The notes under the pieces were generated by a model. It worked only from the letters and a program-made list of their open reading frames with translations. It was not told where the DNA came from and made no database searches. From contig DLJZ01000030.1 in the NCBI GenBank assembly GCA_002478865.1, positions 62,001-126,000 on the forward strand: a stretch of DNA of 64,000 nucleotides, read 5' to 3'. A program made the position numbers and the translations under genes. Source of the DNA: Hungatella sp. UBA7603. Its GTDB lineage: Bacteria; Bacillota; Clostridia; Lachnospirales; Lachnospiraceae. Position 1 is the stretch's first letter, and each line of letters opens with the position of its first letter. This document shows positions 36,245 to 44,083 of the stretch, piece by piece.

Positions 36245-36463
36245 GGTCTCTACCTCCTCATCTTTCTAATATTAATTATAAAATGAACCAGTTGAAAATC
36301 CATATCACCAATTAGACAAAACATGCACAAAATGATACAGTTATAGGAAAGCATTCCATAAATCACGTGGCTTTTCCTATGGAATTATAATTTTCTAATT
36401 TTTTGCCATCCTAATCTGAGAATTTCTAAATTCAAATACAATATAATACAACCTGCTCTATGT

Positions 36464-36496
36464 AAAAAGGCGGGTCCGGAGAACCGGATACCCGCC
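36464..36496 (-). terminator. Terminator after the Cys/Asn-rich gene
   Basis: GGCGGGT-CCGG stems around an AGAA/TTCT loop with a two-base bulge. On the minus strand TTTTT follows. It begins ten bases after the stop. Confidence 0.8.
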
Positions 36497-36506
36497 TGTT
36501 TTTTGA

Positions 36507-36716
36507 TTAACAGCCACAATTGTCGTTATTATTCCGCTGACTATTTGCACTGTTACAGCCATCGCGAAAGCCTTCACAATAACATCTTCTTTTTTCCTCA
36601 GCACAAGGATCGTTGTTGCATCTATTATTATTGCTACAATTACTGTTGCAATTGTTATTACAATTATTATTTGAATTGCATCCGCAATTATTTCTACTAC
36701 CCCAAGAACAACTCAT
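36507..36716 (-). CDS. Cys/Asn-rich miniprotein, function unknown
   Basis: A 69-residue protein rich in Cys (about 14) and Asn, opening MSCSWGSRNNCGCN and continuing as CN-type repeats. A more ordinary helix-like stretch, CAEEKRRCYCEGFRDGCNSA, follows, and the end is NDNCGC. ATG 36716 has GAGGTG 7 bases upstream; an ATG five codons earlier has no site. A strong terminator follows the stop, so it looks like a real single-gene unit, not a chance frame. Low-complexity Cys-rich small proteins in spore-formers are sometimes coat or exosporium components, or metal binders. No family is recognised. Confidence 0.65.
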   Translation of the reverse strand: MSCSWGSRNNCGCNSNNNCNNNCNSNCSNNNRCNNDPCAEEKRRCYCEGFRDGCNSANSQRNNNDNCGC

Positions 36717-36731
36717 TATAAAGCACCTCAT

Positions 36732-37190
36732 TTTTTTTAATTATAGAATAGTATATGGGACGCGAAGACTAGTTGTGAATGGTTCATAAATTAGGATGTC
36801 CTACGAATAGGCAAGATATGCTCGAAATGATACTGCCGTTCTTAGATATTTTTATAAAATCGAAGTCTTTGGCTTAAAACTTAGGTTTTGGCGACTTATT
36901 CTTTCACAAGATATTACTACTTAAACGCAGTCCGTAAATAATATAATCTGTTCCAGGCATTAAAGTGGCACTGAAATGCTGGATTGCCTGCTTTTCAAAT
37001 TATTTGTGACTAGAAATTCAGAGTATTTTTTTAAGAGGTCGGGGGAATAATATAATTAATGTTATTTTCAATTTTCAATATAATCTTTGTTATACGATTC
37101 AGATTATATTACTATTTTTAATGATTTTATTGACATTATGTGTTTTTACATGTTATAATTTAGTTAATTACTGGAAGAATGAGGTGAATT
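36732..37190. other. AT-rich intergenic region upstream of glsB-like gene
   Basis: These 459 bases separate divergent genes. Apart from the promoter at 37130-37159, only short imperfect inverted repeats are seen (for example around 36860-36895). No reading frame with a ribosome binding site was found. Confidence 0.5.
37130..37159 (+). promoter_or_regulatory. Strong promoter of the GlsB/YeaQ gene
   Basis: TTGACA, 18-base spacer, perfect TATAAT with an extended TG. It lies 32 bases before the ATG. Confidence 0.8.
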
Positions 37191-37439
37191 ATGGGAATTG
37201 TTGGTTGGATTATTATAGGTGCTTTAGCCGGTTGGCTTGCAAGTATGGTTACTGGTAATGATGGAAAGATGGGTGCATTCGCAAATATATGCGTAGGTGT
37301 TATTGGTGGTCTTATTGGTGGATTCGTTATGAATTTACTAGGCGGGACTGGCATTACGGGATTTAATCTTTGGAGTCTTTTGGTTGCGTTTATAGGTTCA
37401 TTGATTTTATTGTGGATCGTTAATAAAATTCGCAAATAA
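37191..37439 (+). CDS. GlsB/YeaQ/YmgE family stress membrane protein
   Basis: An 82-residue membrane protein made of three hydrophobic glycine-rich helices: GWIIIGALAGWLASMVTG, then ICVGVIGGLIGGFVMNLLGG and SLLVAFIGSLILLWIVNKI. This is the transglycosylase-associated/GlsB pattern (PF04226), of normal length. The biochemical role is unknown; members are induced by stress. GAGGTG precedes the ATG. It is followed by another small stress gene of the CsbD type, a pairing that suggests a shared stress response. Confidence 0.9.
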   Translation: MGIVGWIIIGALAGWLASMVTGNDGKMGAFANICVGVIGGLIGGFVMNLLGGTGITGFNLWSLLVAFIGSLILLWIVNKIRK

Positions 37440-37468
37440 AAAACAATGTTCTATTGATCCACTTTGAA

Positions 37469-37512
37469 AAAACAAAATGACAAAATATGTAGATATAAAG
37501 TCATTTTGTTTT
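37469..37512 (+). terminator. Terminator between the two stress genes
   Basis: AAAACAAAATGAC pairs perfectly (13 bp) with GTCATTTTGTTTT, 30 bases after the glsB stop. The loop is 18 bases long. Confidence 0.7.
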
Positions 37513-37577
37513 AAACATATTTATTTGAAGATTTGTAAACTTGAGGATAGATTCACTTAACTAAGGAGGCGTTACGA

Positions 37578-37820
37578 ATGAATAATTCAGTTAAAAGCAA
37601 AATAGATAAAGCGGTAGGTAGTGTGAAAGAAACTATTGGAAAATCTGTAGAGTCTGAACAGATGGAGCTAGATGGTAAATTGCAAAAACTTACTGGTGAA
37701 GCCAGGGAGAAAATGGAAGAGACTAAGGAAAAAGCGGCTCATATCGGCGAGGATATGAAAGAAAATATAGCTGAGAAGGCTAATGACCTGATTGATTCGA
37801 TGAAGAAAAAAGATAAATAA
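37578..37820 (+). CDS. CsbD family stress protein
   Basis: An 80-residue, highly charged, helical protein. The KAVGSVKETIGKSVESEQME segment and LQKLTGEAREKMEETKEKA match the CsbD-like pattern of an amphipathic hydrophilic protein. CsbD is under general stress control in Bacillus, and its molecular role is unknown. AAGGAGG stands 8 bases before the ATG. It has no membrane segment. The GlsB-like gene lies just upstream and a clear terminator follows. Confidence 0.85.
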   Translation: MNNSVKSKIDKAVGSVKETIGKSVESEQMELDGKLQKLTGEAREKMEETKEKAAHIGEDMKENIAEKANDLIDSMKKKDK

Positions 37821-37870
37821 TGTTTGTTTGGGCACTGTTAATGAAAACTGTTTAATATTATAATGAGGGA

Positions 37871-37917
37871 CCGACTATTAGCGAAGAATTAAATGCGTAG
37901 CTAATAGTTGGTTTTTT
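37871..37917 (+). terminator. Terminator after the CsbD gene
   Basis: CCGACTATTAGC pairs with GCTAATAGTTGG (12 bp, one G-U) around a 17-base loop, followed by TTTTTT. Confidence 0.85.
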
Positions 37918-38204
37918 CATTTTCGGGATGCTATGTAAGCTCTACGGGGTCATGACCCCTAATAAAAAATGCTCACAAGTTCATAGGATATGTAAAGCAG
38001 CCCGAAGAATTCGACCAGCCAATACTGTCCACTGGTAGATATGCCCTCCCCGCTTCTGGAATGGAATCGATTAGTTTTAAGTGTACAATTCAATTGAACA
38101 GCAACAGAAACGCAAGTGAGGCTACTCTACAATGATAACCTCGACCTAATCTCCTTGTTTATGGTATTTTAACAGGACACGATTCGGACGAGGTCTGGCA
38201 ATAC
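37918..38204. other. Gene-free stretch with a 14-base palindrome
   Basis: It contains the perfect palindrome GGGGTCATGACCCC (37946-37959), followed by AT-rich sequence. No credible gene was found on either strand. It lies downstream of the phage-like operon and could hold decayed phage sequence. Confidence 0.4.
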
Positions 38205-38699
38205 TTAATCCAAAATAATTGCATCCGATCCAAACAGATAAACACTTAAGATATCAGTTACTTCCGAAACCCATCGTCGAACCGTTCGATCTGTACTACA
38301 TAGCATTTCTGCAATCTCCTCTTGAGTCACACCATCGATATAAAATAACTTAAAGGCTTTATACTTCTCAGGCGCATTTTTCCTTAACTGTTCCTCTTCC
38401 AAAAGTTTTAGACACTTATCAATATGCGCAATTGTAACACTGCTTCGAAGCTTGTTTTTCAAAATACTATTTAGGTAGATATCCTCTTCTAAAGATTTTG
38501 CTAATCCATTAGGATTCATATCCGTTATTTCAGATCCATCTCCCCTCATGCTCTCACGTATCCGGTTATAATTCTCCATTAACTTCTTTGCATTATGTAG
38601 TACCTTTGCCTTATTACTTTTCTTCTGGGATTTCTCAAATAGTTGAACTGCTTCCAGAGCTGCTGTTCTTACTAATTGTTCTACCACTGCCTGCTCCAT
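38205..38699 (-). CDS. ArpU/sigma region 4-like helix-turn-helix regulator (phage type)
   Basis: A 164-residue soluble protein with a C-terminal helix-turn-helix: YKAFKLFYIDGVTQEEIAEML followed by STDRTVRRWVSEVTDILSVYLFG. This C-terminal layout is that of the ArpU/RinA late-transcription regulators of Gram-positive phages and of sigma-70 region 4. The N-terminal half is helical and lysine-rich. ATG 38699 has GAGGTGG 8 bases upstream; an in-frame GTG at 38711 is less good. It overlaps the preceding gene by 65 bases, so the two are translated in different frames from one transcript. A late-gene activator role is an inference from the family. Confidence 0.7.
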   Translation of the reverse strand: MEQAVVEQLVRTAALEAVQLFEKSQKKSNKAKVLHNAKKLMENYNRIRESMRGDGSEITDMNPNGLAKSLEEDIYLNSILKNKLRSSVTIAHIDKCLKLLEEEQLRKNAPEKYKAFKLFYIDGVTQEEIAEMLCSTDRTVRRWVSEVTDILSVYLFGSDAIILD

Positions 38700-38949
38700 G
38701 TTTACACCCACCTCTCGTCAAAATTTCAATTCTTACCTTATCCCACTCCTCGGCAAGTAAATCCCTCTTGCTAGAGGGTTCAATAACCTCAACCGTGAAT
38801 CTGCCAAGTATCTTGGCTCCCGAATTGCCATATGATGAGATTGTTGCGCTGGGAATCTTTAATAGTGCTGATGCTTCTGGAGCGCTATATTCTCCCATGT
38901 AATAACCTCTGTCATACAAGGCATATAACTTTGTCACTTGTTCACTCAT
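38635..38949 (-). CDS. Small protein of a phage-like operon, function unknown
   Basis: A 104-residue protein beginning MSEQVTKLYALYDRGYYMGE. The segment EASALLKIPSATISSYGNSG looks like a short helix-turn-helix of the kind found in NUMOD-like or small phage regulators. The tail is Ser/Gly rich and may be unfolded; it is the part that overlaps the next gene. The start is well supported by AAGGAGG 8 bases upstream. It is the first gene after a TTGACT/TATATT promoter that carries two operator-like sites, so it is probably repressed by the XRE protein encoded divergently. No family is recognised with certainty. Confidence 0.6.
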   Translation of the reverse strand: MSEQVTKLYALYDRGYYMGEYSAPEASALLKIPSATISSYGNSGAKILGRFTVEVIEPSSKRDLLAEEWDKVRIEILTRGGCKHGAGSGRTISKNSSSGSSSTI

Positions 38950-39039
38950 GATTCATTCCTCCTTCTTTTTGTTACACTGTCTAGCTACTGTTTTTATTAG
39001 TGGTGGTTTCCGCCCTATGATCTTAATCTGTTTGGCTGG

Positions 39040-39134
39040 TGATTTTAAATCATCTAACCACAATATATCACTCAGATGATTTAAAGTCAACTTTATTTTT
39101 CATTTCTACTGGAATTATTGATTTTAAATAAACT
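39040..39134. promoter_or_regulatory. Three operator-like sites of the XRE switch
   Basis: TGATTTTAAATCATCT (39040-39055, plus), TGACTTTAAATCATCT (39074-39089, minus) and TGATTTTAAATAAACT (39119-39134, plus) differ from the first copy by one and two bases. The core TGATTT-T-AAATCA is a palindrome with a central base. One site lies in the spacer of the minus promoter, one just after its -10, and one over the -35 of the XRE promoter. Confidence 0.75.
39062..39090 (-). promoter_or_regulatory. Promoter of the two-gene phage-like operon
   Basis: Minus strand TTGACT, 17-base spacer, TATATT. The spacer contains one operator-like site. Confidence 0.7.
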
Positions 39135-39146
39135 ATGTGATATATT
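39118..39146 (+). promoter_or_regulatory. Promoter of the XRE repressor gene
   Basis: TTGATT, 17-base spacer, TATATT. An operator-like site overlaps the -35, which would allow autoregulation. Confidence 0.65.
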
Positions 39147-39177
39147 TAACCTATCATATAGGAATCGAGGAATTATG

Positions 39178-39729
39178 ATGGCTCATATTGGTAAGAGGAT
39201 AAAAGAAAAAAGAGAAGCTATAGGCATGACACAGGAAGAATTGGCAATAGCACTTGGATACAAAAACAAATCCACGATCGCCAAAATAGAAAATGGTACG
39301 AATGATATTGTCCAGAGTAAGGTGGTAGAATTTGCAAACGCTTTAAGTACAACAGTCCCTTATCTTATGAGTTGGGATGAGGAAGACCTTACACAAACAA
39401 CACCTGTGGAGACCTTTGGACTAAATATACTTGGCACTGACTTTACTATAAACCCGTCTGAGATAGAGCATATTAAAAAATACCGCTCTCTGGACTCTTA
39501 CGGACAGGAAACAGTATCTTATCTATTAGAGAGAGAGACCGCCCGTGTAAAAGAAATAGCAAAACAAGAGAAACGGATCATAAAGTTGAAAACTGAGACT
39601 CACACATCAGAAAAAGAACAGGCCTTATTGAAAAAGCCACATCTCATCCCACGTGCCTCTCATGAGCGCACTGATTTAAAGGTTACGAAAGAAATGAAGG
39701 ATTTTGATGATGCCTTTTTTGATGAATGA
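39178..39729 (+). CDS. XRE family transcriptional regulator (CI-like)
   Basis: A 183-residue regulator. The N-terminal helix-turn-helix (IGKRIKEKREAIGMTQEELA, then LGYKNKSTIAKIENGTNDI) covers about residues 3-60. The C-terminal half is predicted helical/coiled and has no S24 peptidase motif, so it is not a self-cleaving repressor. A longer frame starts at 39118, inside the promoter. ATG 39178 has GAGG at 7-base spacing, and ATG 39175 is too close. Divergent from the 38.2-38.9 kb operon with three shared operator-like sites; a lysis/lysogeny-type switch is inferred. No integrase or structural phage gene is near. Confidence 0.85.
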   Translation: MAHIGKRIKEKREAIGMTQEELAIALGYKNKSTIAKIENGTNDIVQSKVVEFANALSTTVPYLMSWDEEDLTQTTPVETFGLNILGTDFTINPSEIEHIKKYRSLDSYGQETVSYLLERETARVKEIAKQEKRIIKLKTETHTSEKEQALLKKPHLIPRASHERTDLKVTKEMKDFDDAFFDE

Positions 39730-39778
39730 TTAAAATAGCCAATGGATGATTAATAAAATTCAAAAGGAGCTCCTGGAC

Positions 39779-40624
39779 ATGTACGCAAACACCGGCTATA
39801 TGGATCTAACCGACGACCAACTGGAAAACCACAATATCCCCTTAAGAGCCAACTGCTGCGGAGTCTATCGTCTCCTCACTCTCCCAGTCATGTCCACAAT
39901 CCGTCCAATTGGCCGCCCTGACTATCAGATTTTGTACATAGCATCCGGAAAAGCAATTTTTCATATAAACAATGAAATCCAAGAAGCATCAGCAGGAAAC
40001 ATGGTTATCTACCTCCCCCATGATTTCCAACAATATGCTTATTACCTAGAAGACACCCCCGAAGTATACTGGCTTCATTTCACTGGCGAAGAGGCAGCCA
40101 GCCTAATCAGGGAAGCAGGTTTCTTAAAAGACCAGATTCTATACACAGGAATCTCTGCCAAATATCAAGACCTCTTCCTGTCCATCATCAAAGAACTCCA
40201 GCTTCCAAGACCTTGTTCCGAAGAATTATCCTCCCTGTATATAAAACAGCTTTTTCTTACGCTCAAACGGTTAAAAGAAGAAGGTGGTTATAAAAAAACT
40301 GAGATTAAAGAGGAAATGGAGCAGGCAATCCACTTTTTCCACGAGAATTTCACCAAAGACATACAAGTAGAGGAATATGCCAAAAGGCTTCATATGAGCA
40401 CCTGCTGGTTTATCAGAAGCTTTAAACAATATGCCGGTATGCCTCCAGGCAAATACATTACTTCCATACGGATTAATAAAGCAAAAGAGCTCTTAGAAAG
40501 CACAGACTATACCGTAGGGGAAGTCGGCACCATCATAGGATATGAAAATCCCCTCTATTTCAGTCGTATCTTCAAAAAACAAACCGGCATTTGTCCGGCA
40601 GAATACAGAAAAGCGGCAAGATGA
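39779..40624 (+). CDS. AraC family transcriptional regulator
   Basis: A 281-residue regulator with an N-terminal cupin-like sensor domain (QILYIASGKAIFHINNEIQ) and a C-terminal pair of helix-turn-helix motifs (YAKRLHMSTCWFIRSFKQYA, and VGTIIGYENPLYFSRIFKKQ with TGICPAEYRK). It would sense a sugar or related ligand. An ATG at 39746 gives 11 more residues but has no ribosome binding site, while 39779 has AAAAGGAG 9 bases upstream. It follows the XRE gene at a short distance but has different neighbours, and is convergent with a second AraC gene sharing one terminator. Confidence 0.88.
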   Translation: MYANTGYMDLTDDQLENHNIPLRANCCGVYRLLTLPVMSTIRPIGRPDYQILYIASGKAIFHINNEIQEASAGNMVIYLPHDFQQYAYYLEDTPEVYWLHFTGEEAASLIREAGFLKDQILYTGISAKYQDLFLSIIKELQLPRPCSEELSSLYIKQLFLTLKRLKEEGGYKKTEIKEEMEQAIHFFHENFTKDIQVEEYAKRLHMSTCWFIRSFKQYAGMPPGKYITSIRINKAKELLESTDYTVGEVGTIIGYENPLYFSRIFKKQTGICPAEYRKAAR

Positions 40625-40644
40625 GCCCTCTCATCTTGCCGCTT
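40611..40644. terminator. Shared terminator of the two convergent AraC genes
   Basis: A perfect 15-bp stem (AAGCGGCAAGATGAG with CTCATCTTGCCGCTT) and loop CCCT. It contains the stop codon of the first gene and starts 3 bases from the stop of the second. T-runs are short. Confidence 0.65.
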
Positions 40645-40646
40645 TC

Positions 40647-41465
40647 TTATCTTCTTCCTACCAAACTATAAGTCTGACGGTATTCCTTTGGTGTAATTCC
40701 CATGTACTTTTTAAATATCCTGCGGAAATAATCCACATCTTGATATCCGCACTGATAAGCGATCTCATTTCCAGTCAAACTGGTCTCCACCAGCATTCTA
40801 CATGCTTTATTTAGCCTTGCTTCATGAATCCCTTCTGTAAGTGTCTTTCCATACACAGCGTTATAAACCCGCCCCAGATAGTCCGGGCTGCAATCCAGCT
40901 TTTCTGCCAGTATAGAGGATGATAGAGGTTTCTCTAAATGATTCCTGATATACTGTCCTGCCTGGTTCGCAAGAAGGACCTTTTGCCCATTGACTTCCAT
41001 CGGAGACAAGGAATCACTGAGCTCACAAAGAAGCTCTAACAGCACCAGATTTAAAATCCTCTTATCATCCTGACAAACATTCTGCCGTTTGATAAACCGG
41101 CGAAACAAGTCTTCAAACTGCTCAGGCTTTCTAACTCGTATTAACTGAGGCAAAGACATTACGTCTTGTCCCGTTCTAACCGCTTCCTCTTCCAGATGAA
41201 AATGAAGCCAATAAAAGGTAAGATTCTCATCAAACTCCCTGGTTCCCCAATGATGCCTTCCAGGAAACAAGATAAGAGCCTCCCCTTCCTCCACATTATA
41301 AGAAACCTCTTCCTCTGCTATCCCCAAAACCCCTGAATTTACATAAATGATCTCAAACGAATCCATGACCCGGTCTGCGTGACACCCCTTGCCACCCGTC
41401 ACCAAGTATCCTGCATTAAGCGCTTTAACCGGAAGTACCGCTTTTAGCTGTAAAAAATGATCCAT
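40647..41465 (-). CDS. AraC family transcriptional regulator
   Basis: A 272-residue regulator with an N-terminal AraC-type arm/cupin domain (EIIYVNSGVLGIAEEEVSYN, FPGRHHWGT, FYWLHFHLE) and the C-terminal double helix-turn-helix (LAEKLDCSPDYLGRVYNAVY, then IAYQCGYQDVDYFRRIFKKY and GITPKEYRQ). It is divergent from the MFS transporter at 41.6 kb, with 161 bases between them, so it is the likely regulator of that transporter. It is not closely similar to the convergent AraC protein. Confidence 0.9.
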   Translation of the reverse strand: MDHFLQLKAVLPVKALNAGYLVTGGKGCHADRVMDSFEIIYVNSGVLGIAEEEVSYNVEEGEALILFPGRHHWGTREFDENLTFYWLHFHLEEEAVRTGQDVMSLPQLIRVRKPEQFEDLFRRFIKRQNVCQDDKRILNLVLLELLCELSDSLSPMEVNGQKVLLANQAGQYIRNHLEKPLSSSILAEKLDCSPDYLGRVYNAVYGKTLTEGIHEARLNKACRMLVETSLTGNEIAYQCGYQDVDYFRRIFKKYMGITPKEYRQTYSLVGRR

Positions 41466-41626
41466 AACTTCCCCCTGTCACCCCTGAGTCGGAATTCTCC
41501 AGTTTTTAGCTTCTTTTTCCTCTTGTATCCTTTCCATTCTACTGGCAATATTAAGAAAGGCAAAAAGACGGTAGCCATACATTGCTACTTCTTCTTTTTA
41601 CCCAAGAATAGCAGAAAATTCACAAA

Positions 41627-42970
41627 ATGAAAAGGGGATTGCGGCAGATTTGCCGTCTAAATATCATGAACTTCATGTTACAACTGAAAGAAAAGATTTT
41701 CCGCAACCAATCTCAGGATGCACCTATGACAGATTCAGACTATCTAAGAAGCAGAAGATTTTTTATTGCAGAAGGCTGTTGTGCCAACGGCATCGTCACC
41801 TTGACTACTGGTGCATTTCTCTCCGGATATGCAAACTCACTGGGGGCCACGGACTCTATCAATGGGATTATCGGCTCACTGCCTCTTTTGTTATGCCTGC
41901 TGCAGATGTTCTCCGCTGTCTTGTTAGAAAGTATGCGCAGAAAAAAGGCCATTCTCACAGCCTTTTCCTTGATTCACCGACTTTTACTTGCATCTGTGTT
42001 TTTCGTTCCGCTTATTATTGAGAACCCGGCTTTTCGCCTGCTCGCTCTTATTGTGATCTATGGTACCGCTCATTTTTTCGGTGCATTCATTGGTACTGGA
42101 ATTGGAAACTGGATTCTTCAACTGGTTCCCTCTTCCATTCGAGGTAAGTATCTTGGAAAGAAAGATTCCTTTGCCTTTGGTATGTCCACTGCCATCAGCC
42201 TGATTATGGGCCGAGTCATGGACTTGTTTCGAAGCGCAGATAAGGAACAACAGGGATTTTTAGTGGTCGGTTGTGTGGTGTTTGCCCTGGCATGTATGGA
42301 TTTTTGGTGCCTTTCCTCAATAAAAGAACCAGAAAGTGTTCCCCATGTGCAGAAGCTTAAGGATTCTATTCTTTCTCCACTACTGGATAAAGAATACAGA
42401 AAAGTCATGTTCTCCTACATGTTCTGGAATGTGGCCTTGCAAGTGGCAGGACCTTTTTTCAGCGTATACATGGTAACCGGACTAAAGCTTGACTATACTT
42501 ATATTACCTTCCTGGGGCTTATTTCTTCCACACTTCGAATTATTGCCTCATGGCTTTGGGGAAAACTAGCCGATGCTACCTCATGGCTATTTGTTACAAG
42601 GGCCTCTATGGGGCTTCTAGGGCTAATTCACGCTGGCTGGCTCTTTATGACACCTGATACCTGCTATATCCTCCAGCCTCCAATGCAGGCACTCTCAGGC
42701 ATTGCCTGGGGCGGAATTGCCATCTCCGTCTTTCATCTGCAATACCACTATGCCCCTACCGATAAGCGGGTTCCATATGTCAGTGCCAATTCTTCCTATG
42801 CCGGACTTAGTGGATTCCTTGCAACCTTACTAGGCGCTTTTCTCTTAAAAGTTCTCCCCTCCATCCATGTATTTGGTTTTCCAATGGGAGGGATGCAGAT
42901 GTTATTTCTTTTATCCGGAACACTGATCTTAGGCTGTGTCCTTTACATGGGTAAATTACGCACCCATTGA
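41627..42970 (+). CDS. MFS transporter, probable sugar or arabinoside uptake
   Basis: A 447-residue membrane protein with about twelve hydrophobic segments, an MFS layout. Between helices 2 and 3 is a basic loop (LESMRRKKAIL), the usual MFS loop. There is no clear Shine-Dalgarno before the ATG at 41627; a later ATG within the first 17 codons is also possible. Its 3' end overlaps the 3' end of araR by 28 bases on the other strand. Its position beside the arabinose cluster and a divergent AraC gene suggests sugar import, but the substrate is unknown. Confidence 0.85.
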   Translation: MKRGLRQICRLNIMNFMLQLKEKIFRNQSQDAPMTDSDYLRSRRFFIAEGCCANGIVTLTTGAFLSGYANSLGATDSINGIIGSLPLLLCLLQMFSAVLLESMRRKKAILTAFSLIHRLLLASVFFVPLIIENPAFRLLALIVIYGTAHFFGAFIGTGIGNWILQLVPSSIRGKYLGKKDSFAFGMSTAISLIMGRVMDLFRSADKEQQGFLVVGCVVFALACMDFWCLSSIKEPESVPHVQKLKDSILSPLLDKEYRKVMFSYMFWNVALQVAGPFFSVYMVTGLKLDYTYITFLGLISSTLRIIASWLWGKLADATSWLFVTRASMGLLGLIHAGWLFMTPDTCYILQPPMQALSGIAWGGIAISVFHLQYHYAPTDKRVPYVSANSSYAGLSGFLATLLGAFLLKVLPSIHVFGFPMGGMQMLFLLSGTLILGCVLYMGKLRTH

Positions 42971-44073
42971 CCTTTTTCTCTTCGGTCCCTACAAGATTCA
43001 CGAATTACAAGCTCTGGCTTTAATATCCGCTCTACCCGGCTTTCCTCATCTGGTATGCCGTCAATTTTCTCCAATAAAAGCTCCGCCGCCATAGCCCCCA
43101 GTCGTTCCTGGGGGTGGGCGATGGTGGTCAGCTTTACCATTCCATTTTCCGCAATAAAGGAGTTGTCGTACCCCGTAACTGATATGTCACCAGGCACTGA
43201 CAGTCCATTTTTTTCAAGAGTCTTTATAATCTCCAGAGCGATCTGATCGTTATAGCAAACAATCCCATCAATTTCTTTTTCCTCTTCCAGCAAATACTTT
43301 AAGATCTCCGAAGGTTTGACCGTGCGATCTTCCGTATGAAACCAGATGACCATATCAGGATCATAAGATAAACCAGATTCCTGCAGAGCCTTTACATACC
43401 CTTTATGCCTGTCAATTCCCTGAATGTCATCTGCTTTAAAGATGCCAAGGATATGCTTATGCCCCATATCTCTTAAATATTTGGTCACCAGATATCCTCC
43501 CATACAGTCATCCATGAGAATATGCGGTTTCTTCTTCATCTGAGAATAATATCCCTGAATGAATACATAAGGAATCTTATAGAAGTCAAGCTTGTCGTAA
43601 AGCCCCTTGTGTCCGCACATGATCTCGCTTTTGCTGGGCTCAATGATGAGGCCGTCAATATCTTTTTCCAGTATTTCTTCCAGGCTTTTGCTCTCCTTTA
43701 GCCTGCTGTTTCCAGTATTCTTAAGGATAATGCTATATCCGCCAGCCGTAAGCACGCTGTCGATTCCTTGAATCAACCTGGGGAAGATGTAGTCGGACAG
43801 ATAAGTGGTAATGACCGCTATATTGCCAGACCCCTTCTTTCCCCCAGCTTTTCTGGAAACAAAGGTTCCCCGCCCATGTTCCGCTTCGATAAATCCTTCC
43901 TGTTCCAGAATAGAGAGTGCCTTTCTGACGGTGTGTCGGCTTACGTGACAGGAGGCGGATAATTCATTTTCAGACGGCAGACGATCTCCCGGTTTTCTTT
44001 TCCCGGATACGATATCCTGCTTTAATTCTTCCATCAATACATAGTATTTTGTCTTTCCGCTGTCCTCTGCCAT
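42943..44073 (-). CDS. araR: AraR-type arabinose repressor (GntR/LacI chimera)
   Basis: A 376-residue regulator with a GntR-type winged helix N-terminus (LKQDIVSGKRKPGDRLPSEN, then ASCHVSRHTVRKALSILEQE) and a LacI/periplasmic-binding-like effector domain (NIAVITTYLSDYIFPRLIQG, ITVTGYDNSF-like ISVTGYDN, and an ERLGAMAAELLLEKID end). This two-domain layout is diagnostic of AraR. ATG 44073 has AAGGAG 6 bases upstream and is preferred over a frame starting at 44121, which would overlap araD. It ends the cluster abfA-araA-araB-araD-araR. The candidate operator is at 49649-49674. Confidence 0.92.
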   Translation of the reverse strand: MAEDSGKTKYYVLMEELKQDIVSGKRKPGDRLPSENELSASCHVSRHTVRKALSILEQEGFIEAEHGRGTFVSRKAGGKKGSGNIAVITTYLSDYIFPRLIQGIDSVLTAGGYSIILKNTGNSRLKESKSLEEILEKDIDGLIIEPSKSEIMCGHKGLYDKLDFYKIPYVFIQGYYSQMKKKPHILMDDCMGGYLVTKYLRDMGHKHILGIFKADDIQGIDRHKGYVKALQESGLSYDPDMVIWFHTEDRTVKPSEILKYLLEEEKEIDGIVCYNDQIALEIIKTLEKNGLSVPGDISVTGYDNSFIAENGMVKLTTIAHPQERLGAMAAELLLEKIDGIPDEESRVERILKPELVIRESCRDRREKGQWVRNLPM

Positions 44074-44083
44074 AGAAAACTCC

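Noticed and set aside
36507..36721. Opposite-strand Cys/Tyr-rich frame across the miniprotein gene
   Set aside because: No ribosome binding site; the terminator and start signals fit the minus strand only.
37160..37435. Minus-strand open frame over the GlsB-like gene
   Set aside because: The plus-strand frame has a strong promoter, a good ribosome binding site and a clear family match; the minus frame is its shadow.
38205..39729. A full prophage
   Set aside because: Only regulatory genes are present; no integrase, terminase, capsid or lysis gene or attachment repeats could be found nearby.
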